Assembly: GCF_021608265.1 (NCBI RefSeq)
Contig: NZ_JAKIHP010000003.1
Location: 124,001 to 188,000 of the forward strand
DNA length: 64,000 nt
From: Flavobacterium wongokense
GTDB lineage: Bacteria > Bacteroidota > Bacteroidia > Flavobacteriales > Flavobacteriaceae
Direction: 5' to 3'
In this document: positions 8,124 through 17,371 of the stretch, one piece after another
Position numbering within the stretch: the stretch's first letter is position 1
Layout: each line of letters starts with the position of its first letter
Position numbers and translations under genes: made by a program
The notes under the pieces: generated by a model
What the model was told of the DNA's origin: nothing
What the model saw: the letters and a program-made list of their open reading frames with translations, nothing else
The model's database searches: none

Positions 8124-9959
8124 ATGAAAATCAAATACCGCTACTTTTTTTTATTTTTCCTTTTTGCATGCGCCATATGTGAGGCTCAGGTAAAGAACAG
8201 CGGGAATGATTCGGTGAAAGTGTACAAGAAAATTGAGAATTACTCTCAAAAAAGTGGTTTCAATAAATTCATCTACCGTTTATTATTCAAAGCCAAAAGA
8301 AGCGAAACCAAATCCCAAAAAAATGCACGAAAAGAGTTCTTTATCAAAAAGTCTTTTGACCGCAATGAAGGCAAAATCATCCGCGATATTAAAATTGAAA
8401 CCTTAGATCCTTTTGGGTATTCTGTTGAAAATTATAAAGACGAGCCGGAAAAAGGGTTTGAAAAATTTGGGAATACACTACACTTAAGAACTAAAAACTG
8501 GACCATTAGGAACTTATTGCTTTTCAAGAAAAACCATCCATTAGACTCTTTGGCAGTTAAAGAATCGGAACGTTTGATCAGAAAGCAGCGTTATGTGAGA
8601 AGGGTAATTATCAAACCTGTCGACCTTCCAGGCAGTGATTCCGTTGATGTTTCCATTAGGGTTTTGGATTCCTGGAGTTTGATTCCGACTGGCGCAATCT
8701 CGGGTTCTAAAGGAAGATTTGATTTGACCGAAAGGAATTTTTTTGGTTTAGGCCATGAAATTGACAATGAATTTTCGAGAAGATTTGAAGATAATAAAAG
8801 GGCCTACACCGGAAGTTATACAATAAACAACATCCGGGACACTTATATTAAAGCGACCTTTAAATACGAAAATGATTTAAATGATAACGTGACGCGAAGT
8901 GCAAAGCTTGAGAGACGATTCTTTTCTCCATTGACAAGGCTTGCCTATGGTGCCTATTTTGAAAACAAATTTTATGTAGATTCCTTACCGGACAACAATG
9001 GTGTTTTCCAAAATCAGGATTTCAAACTGGAAACACAGCAATATTGGGCTGGTCATTCGTTTAGGATTTTTAAAGGCCGAAGTGAAGATTTTAGGACAAC
9101 TAATCTGGTTACAACCTTTGGTTACAAACAGGTTTCCTATAAAGACAACCCAACTATAACTTATGACCCGCAGCATTTTTTTGCATCCGAAAAATTATAT
9201 CTAACGACCATTGGTCTTAACAGCAGGAAATACCAGGAAGACAAATATTTATTCAATTTTGGGATTATTGAAGACGTTCCGTATGGACAGGTATATTCTA
9301 TAACCGGAGGATTCCAGGATAAAAACAATCATAAAAGAGCTTACTTTGGTGGTCGAATCGCCTACGGAACCTATTTCCCTATTGGCTATGCAGGAATAAA
9401 TATTGAAGCCGGAAGTTTTTTTGATGGTAATAAATCCCAACAGACAACGCTAAGGGTTGAAGCCAACTATTTTACGAACCTGATGTCAATTGGCAGCTGG
9501 AGAGTCAGGCAGTTTATCAAGCCCACATTGGTACTGGGAAATCATAGGGTTGATATTATAAAAGACCGGGTTACGATTAATGAACAAAACGGAATTTCTG
9601 GATTTGACAATCCTTTGATCAATGGAACGAAAAAGCTTTTCACAACTTTCCAGACCCAAACTTATGTGCCGGGAAATTGGCATGGCTTTCACTTTAGTCC
9701 ATTTTTTAATATGAATGTAGGCGTCCTGGGTGATGAAAACCATAAATTATTTATTGATAAAGTATATTCCATTTTCAGCTTAGGCGTTATGATAAATAAT
9801 GATTACCTCGTATTTAATAGTTTTCAGGTTTCCTTTTCCTTCTATCCATCAATACCTTATCAAGGCACTAACCTGATAAAGACCAATACTTTCAAAAATG
9901 ATGATTTGGTTTTGCCCGAATTCGAAATTGGGGAGCCAACAATAGTTCCTTACAAATAA
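8124..9959 (+). CDS. outer-membrane protein with POTRA-like domain and BamA/TamA-type barrel
   Basis: A 611-residue protein with a signal peptide (about 1-22, ending CEAQ). Residues about 85-190 look like a POTRA module (IRDIKIETLDPFGYS, then TIRNLLLFKKNHPLDSLAV, then VRRVIIKPVDL), followed by LDSWSLIPTGAISGSKGRFDL and an aromatic, alternating barrel. The pattern resembles BamA/TamA-related outer-membrane proteins that insert or export other proteins or lipids. It lacks the several POTRA repeats of true BamA, so it is an accessory member. ATG 8124 is preferred over a TTG at 8115 that lies inside the putative -7 element. It stands alone between terminator-bounded units. The substrate is unknown. 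Confidence 0.6.
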   Translation: MKIKYRYFFLFFLFACAICEAQVKNSGNDSVKVYKKIENYSQKSGFNKFIYRLLFKAKRSETKSQKNARKEFFIKKSFDRNEGKIIRDIKIETLDPFGYSVENYKDEPEKGFEKFGNTLHLRTKNWTIRNLLLFKKNHPLDSLAVKESERLIRKQRYVRRVIIKPVDLPGSDSVDVSIRVLDSWSLIPTGAISGSKGRFDLTERNFFGLGHEIDNEFSRRFEDNKRAYTGSYTINNIRDTYIKATFKYENDLNDNVTRSAKLERRFFSPLTRLAYGAYFENKFYVDSLPDNNGVFQNQDFKLETQQYWAGHSFRIFKGRSEDFRTTNLVTTFGYKQVSYKDNPTITYDPQHFFASEKLYLTTIGLNSRKYQEDKYLFNFGIIEDVPYGQVYSITGGFQDKNNHKRAYFGGRIAYGTYFPIGYAGINIEAGSFFDGNKSQQTTLRVEANYFTNLMSIGSWRVRQFIKPTLVLGNHRVDIIKDRVTINEQNGISGFDNPLINGTKKLFTTFQTQTYVPGNWHGFHFSPFFNMNVGVLGDENHKLFIDKVYSIFSLGVMINNDYLVFNSFQVSFSFYPSIPYQGTNLIKTNTFKNDDLVLPEFEIGEPTIVPYK

Positions 9960-10078
9960 ATATTTTTGTAAGTTTAACCTATTATAAATCACATAAATAG
10001 TGTATTTCAACGATTAATTTTTGCTTTTCAACGATAATGCAATAAATTTAATTCGAGAATAATCCAAACCCTATCATC

Positions 10079-10342
10079 ATGAAAGCAAACTACTTAACTG
10101 AAGGAATGGTGAAAAAAAATTACCGCTGTTCCCTACTTGGGCACCATTATGTTGAAATTAAAAAAGTCAACAATCATTTTAGCGAATATGAATGCAGCAT
10201 TTGCAAAATGCAGGCAACCAATGACACCCGAGGACATAAAATTACATTGACCTCTCAGCTAAAAGAGATCAATGAAACGCTGTTTTACCTTAATTTGAAG
10301 AAGCAATTTTTATCCAAATTTTACTTTAAAAAAGAGCAGTAA
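10079..10342 (+). CDS. small Cys/His protein, 87 aa
   Basis: A short cytoplasmic protein with a possible zinc site: Cys in NYRCSLLGHHY, followed by YECSICKMQ (CxxC), and His residues between them. The spacing resembles small zinc-ribbon proteins such as the DUF1660 group often found in phage and Flavobacterium genomes. The C-terminal half is helical (EINETLFYLNLKKQF). It has no catalytic motif. The ABC transporter pair begins 50 bp downstream. The family assignment is by motif layout only. Confidence 0.55.
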   Translation: MKANYLTEGMVKKNYRCSLLGHHYVEIKKVNNHFSEYECSICKMQATNDTRGHKITLTSQLKEINETLFYLNLKKQFLSKFYFKKEQ

Positions 10343-10392
10343 CAAAAAAAGGTTTTATTCGTCCTATGTAAAAAAACCTTAAAAACTGACCT

Positions 10393-11289
10393 TTGGAATC
10401 TTCAATTCTTTCTATTAAAAACCTACATAAACGTTATGGCAAGATCCATGCTGTAAATAACGTTTCCCTCGAAATACAAAAAGGTAATGTCTACGGAATC
10501 CTTGGCCCGAATGGTTCAGGAAAATCTACAACTTTGGGAATTGTCCTGAATGTGGTTAATAAAACTTCTGGTGAATACAATTGGTTTGGTGGCTCAATGG
10601 AAACCCACGAAGCCTTAAAAAAAGTTGGAGCCATTATTGAGCGTCCCAATTTTTATCCCTACATGACTGCCAGGGAAAACCTGGAATTGGTCTGCAAAAT
10701 CAAAAACATCGATTATTCTAAAGTAAATGAAAAACTTGACGTTGTTGGGCTTATCGACAGGAAAGACAGCAAATTCAAAACTTTCTCGTTAGGGATGAAA
10801 CAACGTTTAGCGATTGCTTCTGCCCTATTGAACGACCCTGAAATCTTAATTCTGGACGAACCAACCAATGGTTTGGATCCGCAGGGAATCCATCAAATCC
10901 GGGATATTATCCGTTTGATTGCTTCACAAGGAACTACCATTCTTTTGGCTTCGCATTTATTGGACGAAGTAGAAAAAGTCTGCAGCCATGTTTTGGTTTT
11001 GCGTTTTGGACAGGTTTTATATTGTGGTACAGTGGATGGAATGACCAATCAAAATGGCTTTTTTGAACTTCAGGCTGAAAGTAACGCCCAACTGATGCTA
11101 ATCCTTAAAAACCATCCTGAGGTTGACCAGGTTTTTGAACGCGAAGGAAAAGTAATAGCGCATTTCCGAAACAAATTTGATGCATGGCTTTTGAATCGTT
11201 ATTTGGCAGAAAAAGGGATTTACCTCAACCATTTGGTATTCAAAAAAATGAGCCTCGAAGAACAATTCCTGGAATTAACCAATAAATAA
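10393..11289 (+). CDS. ABC transporter ATP-binding protein (starts with TTG)
   Basis: A 298-residue ATPase of the ABC-2 exporter class. Walker A GPNGSGKST lies near residue 40, the signature FSLGMKQRL near 134, Walker B LILDEPTNGLDP near 154, and the switch His in LLASHLLDEVEK near 190. A C-terminal regulatory extension follows, as in multidrug or antibiotic ABC-2 systems. The start must be TTG at 10393: an in-frame TGA lies two codons upstream, and the next in-frame ATG is well inside the conserved domain. It is followed after 9 bp by its permease. It energises export of an unknown substrate across the inner membrane. Confidence 0.88.
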   Translation: MESSILSIKNLHKRYGKIHAVNNVSLEIQKGNVYGILGPNGSGKSTTLGIVLNVVNKTSGEYNWFGGSMETHEALKKVGAIIERPNFYPYMTARENLELVCKIKNIDYSKVNEKLDVVGLIDRKDSKFKTFSLGMKQRLAIASALLNDPEILILDEPTNGLDPQGIHQIRDIIRLIASQGTTILLASHLLDEVEKVCSHVLVLRFGQVLYCGTVDGMTNQNGFFELQAESNAQLMLILKNHPEVDQVFEREGKVIAHFRNKFDAWLLNRYLAEKGIYLNHLVFKKMSLEEQFLELTNK

Positions 11290-11298
11290 AAGCCGAAA

Positions 11299-12135
11299 AT
11301 GAAAAGATTACTCGCCATAGAATTGCAAAAAATCTGGAAGAATCGTGCCAGTAAAATACTAACCATCAGCTATTTTATAATACTGTGCTTTATTGCAATG
11401 ATTGCTTCCATCAAATTTGATATTGGAAACTTCAAAATACATTTCGCCGAAATGGGAATCTTCAACTTCCCCTTTATCTGGCATTTCAACACTTACATTG
11501 CCGCAAGCCTTAAATTCTTTTTAGCCATTGTAATTGTTTCAATGATGGCAAACGAATACAGTTATGGGACGCTGAAGCAAAACCTTATTGATGGTATGAG
11601 CAAGAAGGAATTCATACTTTCCAAATTCCTGACAGTTGTGCTTTTTGCCTTTATCTCAACCATTTTTGTGTTCGTAATGTCGCTAATCTTAGGTCTTTGT
11701 TTTTCATCCTACACCGAATTTGGAATTGTCTTTTCAGATATGCAGTATTTGGTTGCCTACTTTGTCAAACTGGTTGGTTTCTTTGCCTTCTGTCTGTTCT
11801 TGGGAGTATTGATTAAGCGTTCCGCTTTTGCTGTTGGATTCCTGTTTGTGTGGTTTATGGGTGAAAATATATCCCACGCTATCTTGAAGTTTAATCTATT
11901 TAACCGTGCTCCTTGGGTTGATGAAGTATACAATTACATGCCGTTGGAATCGATGAGTAATTTGATTGTAGAACCCTTCACCAGGCTCAACGCAATAAAG
12001 AACATACAAATGGCCGTTGGAGAGAACAGTGTCAAGGATTACGACATTCATTTTTCATCAATCCTAATCGTATTGGTATGGACAGCCATATTCATTTTTT
12101 CTTCCTATAAAATTATACAAAAAAGGGACTTGTAG
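11299..12135 (+). CDS. ABC-2 type transporter permease
   Basis: A 278-residue inner-membrane protein with about six hydrophobic helices. It begins with the typical amphipathic MKRLLAIELQKIWKNRASKIL. Helices run near residues 18-38, 60-80, 100-135, 150-172, 182-200 and 250-270, and the end KIIQKRDL is short and basic. The segment YSYGTLKQNLIDGMSKKEFILSK is characteristic of ABC-2 permeases. It lies 9 bp after the ATPase gene and is closed by a hairpin terminator at 12211, so the two genes form a complete exporter operon. The substrate is not deducible. Confidence 0.85.
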   Translation: MKRLLAIELQKIWKNRASKILTISYFIILCFIAMIASIKFDIGNFKIHFAEMGIFNFPFIWHFNTYIAASLKFFLAIVIVSMMANEYSYGTLKQNLIDGMSKKEFILSKFLTVVLFAFISTIFVFVMSLILGLCFSSYTEFGIVFSDMQYLVAYFVKLVGFFAFCLFLGVLIKRSAFAVGFLFVWFMGENISHAILKFNLFNRAPWVDEVYNYMPLESMSNLIVEPFTRLNAIKNIQMAVGENSVKDYDIHFSSILIVLVWTAIFIFSSYKIIQKRDL

Positions 12136-12152
12136 TTCAATCATTAATCATC

Positions 12153-12190
12153 ACTCGAGGCGCAGCCGAACTGTTTGGAGCGCAGCGAAA
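12153..12190. repeat. GC-rich intergenic element with internal direct repeat
   Basis: A short GC-rich patch in an AT-rich gap. It contains GGCGCAGCCGAA (12159-12170) and GAGCGCAGCGAAA (12178-12190), two copies of a GCGCAGC-GAA unit separated by CTGTTTG. From memory, patches of this kind recur between genes in Flavobacteriaceae genomes, so it is probably a dispersed intergenic repeat. Confidence 0.45.
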
Positions 12191-12210
12191 AAAATCAAAT
12201 CCTTAAAGAA

Positions 12211-12247
12211 AACATAAAAAGAACTTGTTCTATTTATGTTTTCTTAT
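12211..12247 (+). terminator. intrinsic terminator of the ABC exporter operon
   Basis: Long inverted repeat: AACATAAA and AGAAC pair with GTTCT and TTTATGTT around a two-base loop, with one symmetric A/A mismatch. It is followed by TTCTTATTT. It lies between the permease stop (12135) and the next start (12268). Confidence 0.7.
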
Positions 12248-12267
12248 TTATTTGCTAATTTTAGCGA

Positions 12268-15200
12268 ATGAAAAAGAAGTTACTTTATTCACTATTTGCC
12301 TTACTTTTTGCTTTAAATTGTTTTTCGCAATTTAGTAAAACTCATTACATTCCACCTCTTTCGGGATCAGGCAGTGTAACTTCCGAAGACCAGTTTATTT
12401 ATATATCCACACCCAATACAACTCCGGTTAATTTCAGGATCATCGAACTTGGCGGAAATACCATAACCGGAACAGTAACGCGAAATATCCCTTATGTTTA
12501 CAATGTTGGTTTTGGCAACGACACCCAACTGCATGTTGACGCAAGCGTAACCAGCACTGTGCTTAACAACAAAGGATACATTGTTGAAGCCGATGACCTG
12601 ATTTATGTTTCAGCAAGAGTAACTGCCGGTAGTGGAAACCAGGCTGGAGAATTAGTTTCAAAAGGATTGGCAGCACTTGGATTGCGTTTCAGGGTTGGTG
12701 CCCTTACCAATAACCTGGTTTCAAATTACTCTGATATCCATTACACTTTTGTTTCTGTTTTAGCAACAGAAAACAATACGGTTGTTACTTTTAGTGGAAT
12801 GAAAACTGGTGTACAGCTTATCAACAGTGCCACCGGAAGTAATCCGTTTAGTGTAACCTTAAACCGAGGCGAAAGTTACGTAATGGCCGTTCAGGGACCA
12901 AATGATCCGAACAGGGACGGACTGATTGGTTCTTTGGTGGAAGCCGATAAACCTATTGCCTTGAATTGTGGTTCCTTCGGAGGCAGTAATGCCGTAGGAA
13001 ATCTTGATTTGGGTTTTGACCAGATTGTACCGGCTGAAAGGATAACGAGCAATGATTATATTTTCATAAAAAGTACCGGGATTGATTCTGTCGAAAAAAT
13101 ACTTTTAATTGCCGATCAGGATGCGACAACGATAACACTAAATGGCTCGGCACCAACTTTCACGATAAATGCCGGAGAATATGTTGAGCTCAACGGTAAT
13201 GATTACAATGCCAACGGAAATCTATTCGTTAGCAGCGATAAAAAACTCTTTGCCTATCAGGCAATTGGTGACGATAGCGCCATTGACCAGAGGAATCAGG
13301 AATTATTTTTTGTTCCGCCATTAAGCTGTCAGACACCAAGGGTTATTGATAATATTCCGTTTATTGATTTTGTCGGAAATCGCCAGTTTGTCGGAAGGGT
13401 AACGATGGTTACCCGAACTGGTTCAACGCTAAATTTCATTATTGATGGTAACAATTATACCTTAGCTGCACTTTCCTCAATTGGTGTAAATGTAACCGGG
13501 CCAATTTCCGTTATTGGAAATCCAAATTATGAAACCTACGTAATGACTGGTGTTACGGGGAACGTTTCTGTTTATTCAACAAGTGAATTATATTTAGCAG
13601 CTTACGGTTCTGAAGCGGCAGCAACCTTTGGTGGATTTTATTCTGGTTTTACCTTCAAACCTGAAGTTTCCTTTACAAGACCCGACACAACCCAATTGGG
13701 CTGCATCCCCAATACAATTTTAAAAGTAAATGCCCTGAGCCCTTTTGATGTGTTCCAGTGGTATTTTAACAACACGCTGATTCCCGGAGCAACAAACAGT
13801 ACCTATCAGCCTTTGAATGCACCTGCAGGTCTCGGTCCGGGTTATTATTACGTTTCTGCGACTATTGCGGGTTGCACCAGCCCTAAAGATTCCGACATCA
13901 TTCCTGTGAGTTCCTGTCCGCTTGACAGCGATAACGATGCTGTAAATGATAATGTAGATCTTGATAATGACAACGACGGAATTACCAATTGTACCGAGTC
14001 ATTCGGAAATCAATATTTCAATCTAACCAATACAACCAGCGGAACAATAGCTGTTGGGCCTTATTCCAATTCGTATACCGGAGCAATTGCTACAGCAGGA
14101 ACCGGAGCTCCTTCCCTTACACCAATTGCAGGTGCTTCCGATGGCAACTTTGTTACTGAGGCTGCGGTCGGAGTTGACAATTCTGTGAGTTATACTGTGG
14201 CCAATTTTACTTCGCCCATAAGTTTGGCTGTAGAATATGCTTCTGTGGCAAATGCGGCCGATTTATTCAATTCTTCAACCGAACTCAGGATTTCATGCCC
14301 TGTGAATAAAACCCTTACCGTACTTAATCCGAATAACCAGTTATTGATTGACACCAATTATGACGGAATATTCGAAAGCGGCATCACCGAGTATTCTTCT
14401 TTCGAAGTGCGCATCCGATTGAACAATAGTGTTCCATTAGCTGCAGGAACAGGAACCTTTTCCATCAGAGGGAATTTGATCAATTCGATTATTATAACTA
14501 ATATCAATCTTTCGGATACCAATACCAGCAGGCTTGCTTTGAGACTCGTGGCTACCTGTATTCCCAAGGATTCCGATGGTGATGGTATTAACGATCAAAA
14601 CGATTATGATAGTGACAACGATGGAATCACCGATTTTTTAGAATCTCAGGGACAACATATAGTTGCGCTTTCAAATGTGGATGTAAACGCTGACGGAATC
14701 GATGACGCTTTTGGCACAGGCCTTTTACCCGCTGACACGGATAGCGATACAGTCCCAAACTACCTCGATTTGGATTCGGATAATGACGGAATCCATGACC
14801 TTGACGAATCGGGTTACAATATGGCTGATGCGAATAGTAATGGAGTCATTGACGGAGCAAATTTTGGCACCAACGGATTGGCCAATGCATTGGAAACAAC
14901 ACCTGATAGCGGAGTGTTGAATGCCACTTATGTTATTGCCGATACCGATGCCGATGGAATTTACAATTATATTGAGCTGGACAGTGATAATGATTTGTGC
15001 AACGATGTTATTGAGGCAGGCTATTTAGACAGCAACCTTGATGGACTATTAGGAGGAACTTCACCACCAGCAGTAAACCTTAACAACGGACTTGTAACAA
15101 GCGGAACCGGTTATGGAAATCCAAATTCGGATTATATTACTTCAGCACCAATAACGATTACTACCCAGCCACAGGACCGAATAGCTTGTGAAAACCAAAG

Positions 15201-17367
15201 CGTTACTTTTACGATCAGTAATAGTGCCGTAACAACATATCAATGGCAGTTATCCATAGATGGTGGGACAAACTGGTCTGTTTTGATTGACGATGCCACT
15301 TATTCAGGTGCGGCGACCAATACTTTAACGGTTTCGAATGTAACACCTTCAATGGTGGGTTACAAATACCGTGTCCATTTAATCAAAACCGGAAATGGCT
15401 GCGGATTGGATTCTGCTTCGGCGACGCTCACAACCTATCCTTTACCGGTTCTTACAACACCAATCACGCTAAAACAATGTGATGATGATACCGATGGGAT
15501 TTCGACTTTCAACCTGACGCAGAAAAACGATGTGATTTCGGCAAACCATCTGGTGGAGACATTTACCTATTACACTACTCTGGCCGGTGCAAATACGGAA
15601 GATACCAACTTTTTAATAGCCAATCCAATTGCTTATACAACCGGAAATGGAAGTATTTATGTAAGGGTTGTAAATTCAGATGGCTGCCCTAATTTTGGCC
15701 GAATCGATTTGATTGTTGCCGTAACACAGATTCCGCCAAATTATGTGATTCCTAATCTGTACATCTGTGACGATAATCGCGATGGAATTACCGGAACGCC
15801 TTTCGATTTTACAACTATTCAAAACAATCTGGCTGCAATTTTACCGGCCAATACAACCATTAAATTTTACAAAACCGAAGCCGACTTCCTTGCTGAAACG
15901 GATGGGGCAGGAAATTCATTGGCAATTACTAATATTTCCAGCTATACCAATACCGGTTTCCCGAATTCACAGACAATCTGGGTCCGTGTTGACAGTACAA
16001 TTGACAACTCCTGCTATGGCTACAAGACTTTTGATGTTGTTGTAGAACCTTTGCCAACCGCAAATCCAATCAATGCTACAAATGTCATTCGTCATTGCGA
16101 TGACGACCAGGATGGAATTTATGGATTTGACACTTCGACTATACAGGGTACTGTTTTGAATGGCCAAACTGGTGTAAATGTAGAATATTTCAGGGCTGAC
16201 GGAACCCCACTTTCCTCGCCGTTACCAAATCCTTTTTCGGTAAATGGTTCGGAAACGATAACAATCAGGGTCAACAATAATACTACGCAAACTGGTGGCC
16301 AACCGTGTTTTGTTACGGAAACACTGCAATTCATTGTGGATGATTTGCCCGAAGCCTTCCCTATTGCCGCAAGCCTGACAAAAATCTGTGATGATGAGGC
16401 CGATCCGATTAACCAGGATAGTTTTATCGATTTTGATACGTCAGCATTTCAGTCGACTATTTTGGGAAGCCAGACCGGAATGAATGTTTATTATTTTGAC
16501 CAGAATAACAATCCGCTGCCAAGTCCGCTTCCTAATCCTTTCAGAACCGGGACTCAGGATGTAAGGGTTGTTATTGAAAACCCAATAAATACAACTTGTA
16601 CTGCGCAAACCATCATTTCGTTTGTAGTCCATCCAACCCCAAAAATTGATTTGGAAAACAATGTCATCATCTGCCTTCCAAGGACAGAAGCATTGATTGA
16701 TGCTGGGATTGTTGACGGTTCACCAGCTTCGGATTATCAGTTTCAATGGTATACAGACGGCATATTGATGCCTGGTGTAACTACTCCATCGCTAGTGGTA
16801 TATACTCCCGGAGTTTACAGTGTTGATGTAACCAATGCTTTTGGCTGTACCAAAACAAGAGTGAATAATGTAACAGGTTCTGAGCCGGCTACAATTGATA
16901 ACATAGATATTGTAGATTTGGCTGACATCAATTCAATTACGGTGAACGTAACAGGTTCGGGGCATTATGAATATGCCATTGATGATGTAAACGGTCCATA
17001 TCAGGAAAGTAATTTCTTCAATAATGTCCCGATGGGGCTTCACGAAATCTATATCCGCGACATCAACAATTGTGGATCAACCGGGCCAATTACAGTTCCC
17101 GTATTGGGAATCCCGCATTATTTCACACCAAACGGAGACGGAATCAACGATTACTGGAATGCAAAAGGCGTCAGTGCCGAATTTAATTACCGCTCCATCA
17201 TTTACATCTTTGACCGCTTCGGGAAATTGCTGAAACAGATTGGAACTACCGGACAAGGTTGGGACGGAACCTTTAATGGAAAAGCAATGCCTGCAGATGA
17301 TTATTGGTACAACATCCAATTTGAGGATGGAAGAAGTGCCAGAGGCCATTTTACTTTAAAACGATAA
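12268..17367 (+). CDS. large secreted multidomain protein with T9SS type B (gliding-motility) C-terminal domain
   Basis: A 1,699-residue surface or secreted protein. Order seen: signal peptide (1-20); an IgGFc-binding-like N-terminal region (about 25-460); an Ig-like segment (about 465-548); a thrombospondin type 3-like Asp-rich calcium loop (DSDNDAVNDNVDLDNDNDG near 550); an adhesive-type beta region (575-760); further Asp-rich TSP3-like loops (765-930, DSDGDGINDQNDYDSDNDG); an Ig-like domain (960-1062); and four repeats of about 100 residues, each opening with CDDxxDG or CDDE. The C-terminus (about 1615-1699, FTPNGDGINDYWN, YIFDRFGKLL, ADDYWYNIQF, GHFTLKR) is the type B sorting domain recognised by the type IX secretion system. 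An adhesin or matrix-binding role is likely. The gene is intact and followed after 4 bp by an esterase gene. Confidence 0.88.
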   Translation: MKKKLLYSLFALLFALNCFSQFSKTHYIPPLSGSGSVTSEDQFIYISTPNTTPVNFRIIELGGNTITGTVTRNIPYVYNVGFGNDTQLHVDASVTSTVLNNKGYIVEADDLIYVSARVTAGSGNQAGELVSKGLAALGLRFRVGALTNNLVSNYSDIHYTFVSVLATENNTVVTFSGMKTGVQLINSATGSNPFSVTLNRGESYVMAVQGPNDPNRDGLIGSLVEADKPIALNCGSFGGSNAVGNLDLGFDQIVPAERITSNDYIFIKSTGIDSVEKILLIADQDATTITLNGSAPTFTINAGEYVELNGNDYNANGNLFVSSDKKLFAYQAIGDDSAIDQRNQELFFVPPLSCQTPRVIDNIPFIDFVGNRQFVGRVTMVTRTGSTLNFIIDGNNYTLAALSSIGVNVTGPISVIGNPNYETYVMTGVTGNVSVYSTSELYLAAYGSEAAATFGGFYSGFTFKPEVSFTRPDTTQLGCIPNTILKVNALSPFDVFQWYFNNTLIPGATNSTYQPLNAPAGLGPGYYYVSATIAGCTSPKDSDIIPVSSCPLDSDNDAVNDNVDLDNDNDGITNCTESFGNQYFNLTNTTSGTIAVGPYSNSYTGAIATAGTGAPSLTPIAGASDGNFVTEAAVGVDNSVSYTVANFTSPISLAVEYASVANAADLFNSSTELRISCPVNKTLTVLNPNNQLLIDTNYDGIFESGITEYSSFEVRIRLNNSVPLAAGTGTFSIRGNLINSIIITNINLSDTNTSRLALRLVATCIPKDSDGDGINDQNDYDSDNDGITDFLESQGQHIVALSNVDVNADGIDDAFGTGLLPADTDSDTVPNYLDLDSDNDGIHDLDESGYNMADANSNGVIDGANFGTNGLANALETTPDSGVLNATYVIADTDADGIYNYIELDSDNDLCNDVIEAGYLDSNLDGLLGGTSPPAVNLNNGLVTSGTGYGNPNSDYITSAPITITTQPQDRIACENQSVTFTISNSAVTTYQWQLSIDGGTNWSVLIDDATYSGAATNTLTVSNVTPSMVGYKYRVHLIKTGNGCGLDSASATLTTYPLPVLTTPITLKQCDDDTDGISTFNLTQKNDVISANHLVETFTYYTTLAGANTEDTNFLIANPIAYTTGNGSIYVRVVNSDGCPNFGRIDLIVAVTQIPPNYVIPNLYICDDNRDGITGTPFDFTTIQNNLAAILPANTTIKFYKTEADFLAETDGAGNSLAITNISSYTNTGFPNSQTIWVRVDSTIDNSCYGYKTFDVVVEPLPTANPINATNVIRHCDDDQDGIYGFDTSTIQGTVLNGQTGVNVEYFRADGTPLSSPLPNPFSVNGSETITIRVNNNTTQTGGQPCFVTETLQFIVDDLPEAFPIAASLTKICDDEADPINQDSFIDFDTSAFQSTILGSQTGMNVYYFDQNNNPLPSPLPNPFRTGTQDVRVVIENPINTTCTAQTIISFVVHPTPKIDLENNVIICLPRTEALIDAGIVDGSPASDYQFQWYTDGILMPGVTTPSLVVYTPGVYSVDVTNAFGCTKTRVNNVTGSEPATIDNIDIVDLADINSITVNVTGSGHYEYAIDDVNGPYQESNFFNNVPMGLHEIYIRDINNCGSTGPITVPVLGIPHYFTPNGDGINDYWNAKGVSAEFNYRSIIYIFDRFGKLLKQIGTTGQGWDGTFNGKAMPADDYWYNIQFEDGRSARGHFTLKR

Positions 17368-17371
17368 AAAC

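Noticed and set aside
10345..10382. Terminator after the Cys/His small protein
   Set aside because: A short AAGGTTTT / AAAACCTT stem exists, but on the plus strand it is followed by A, not T.
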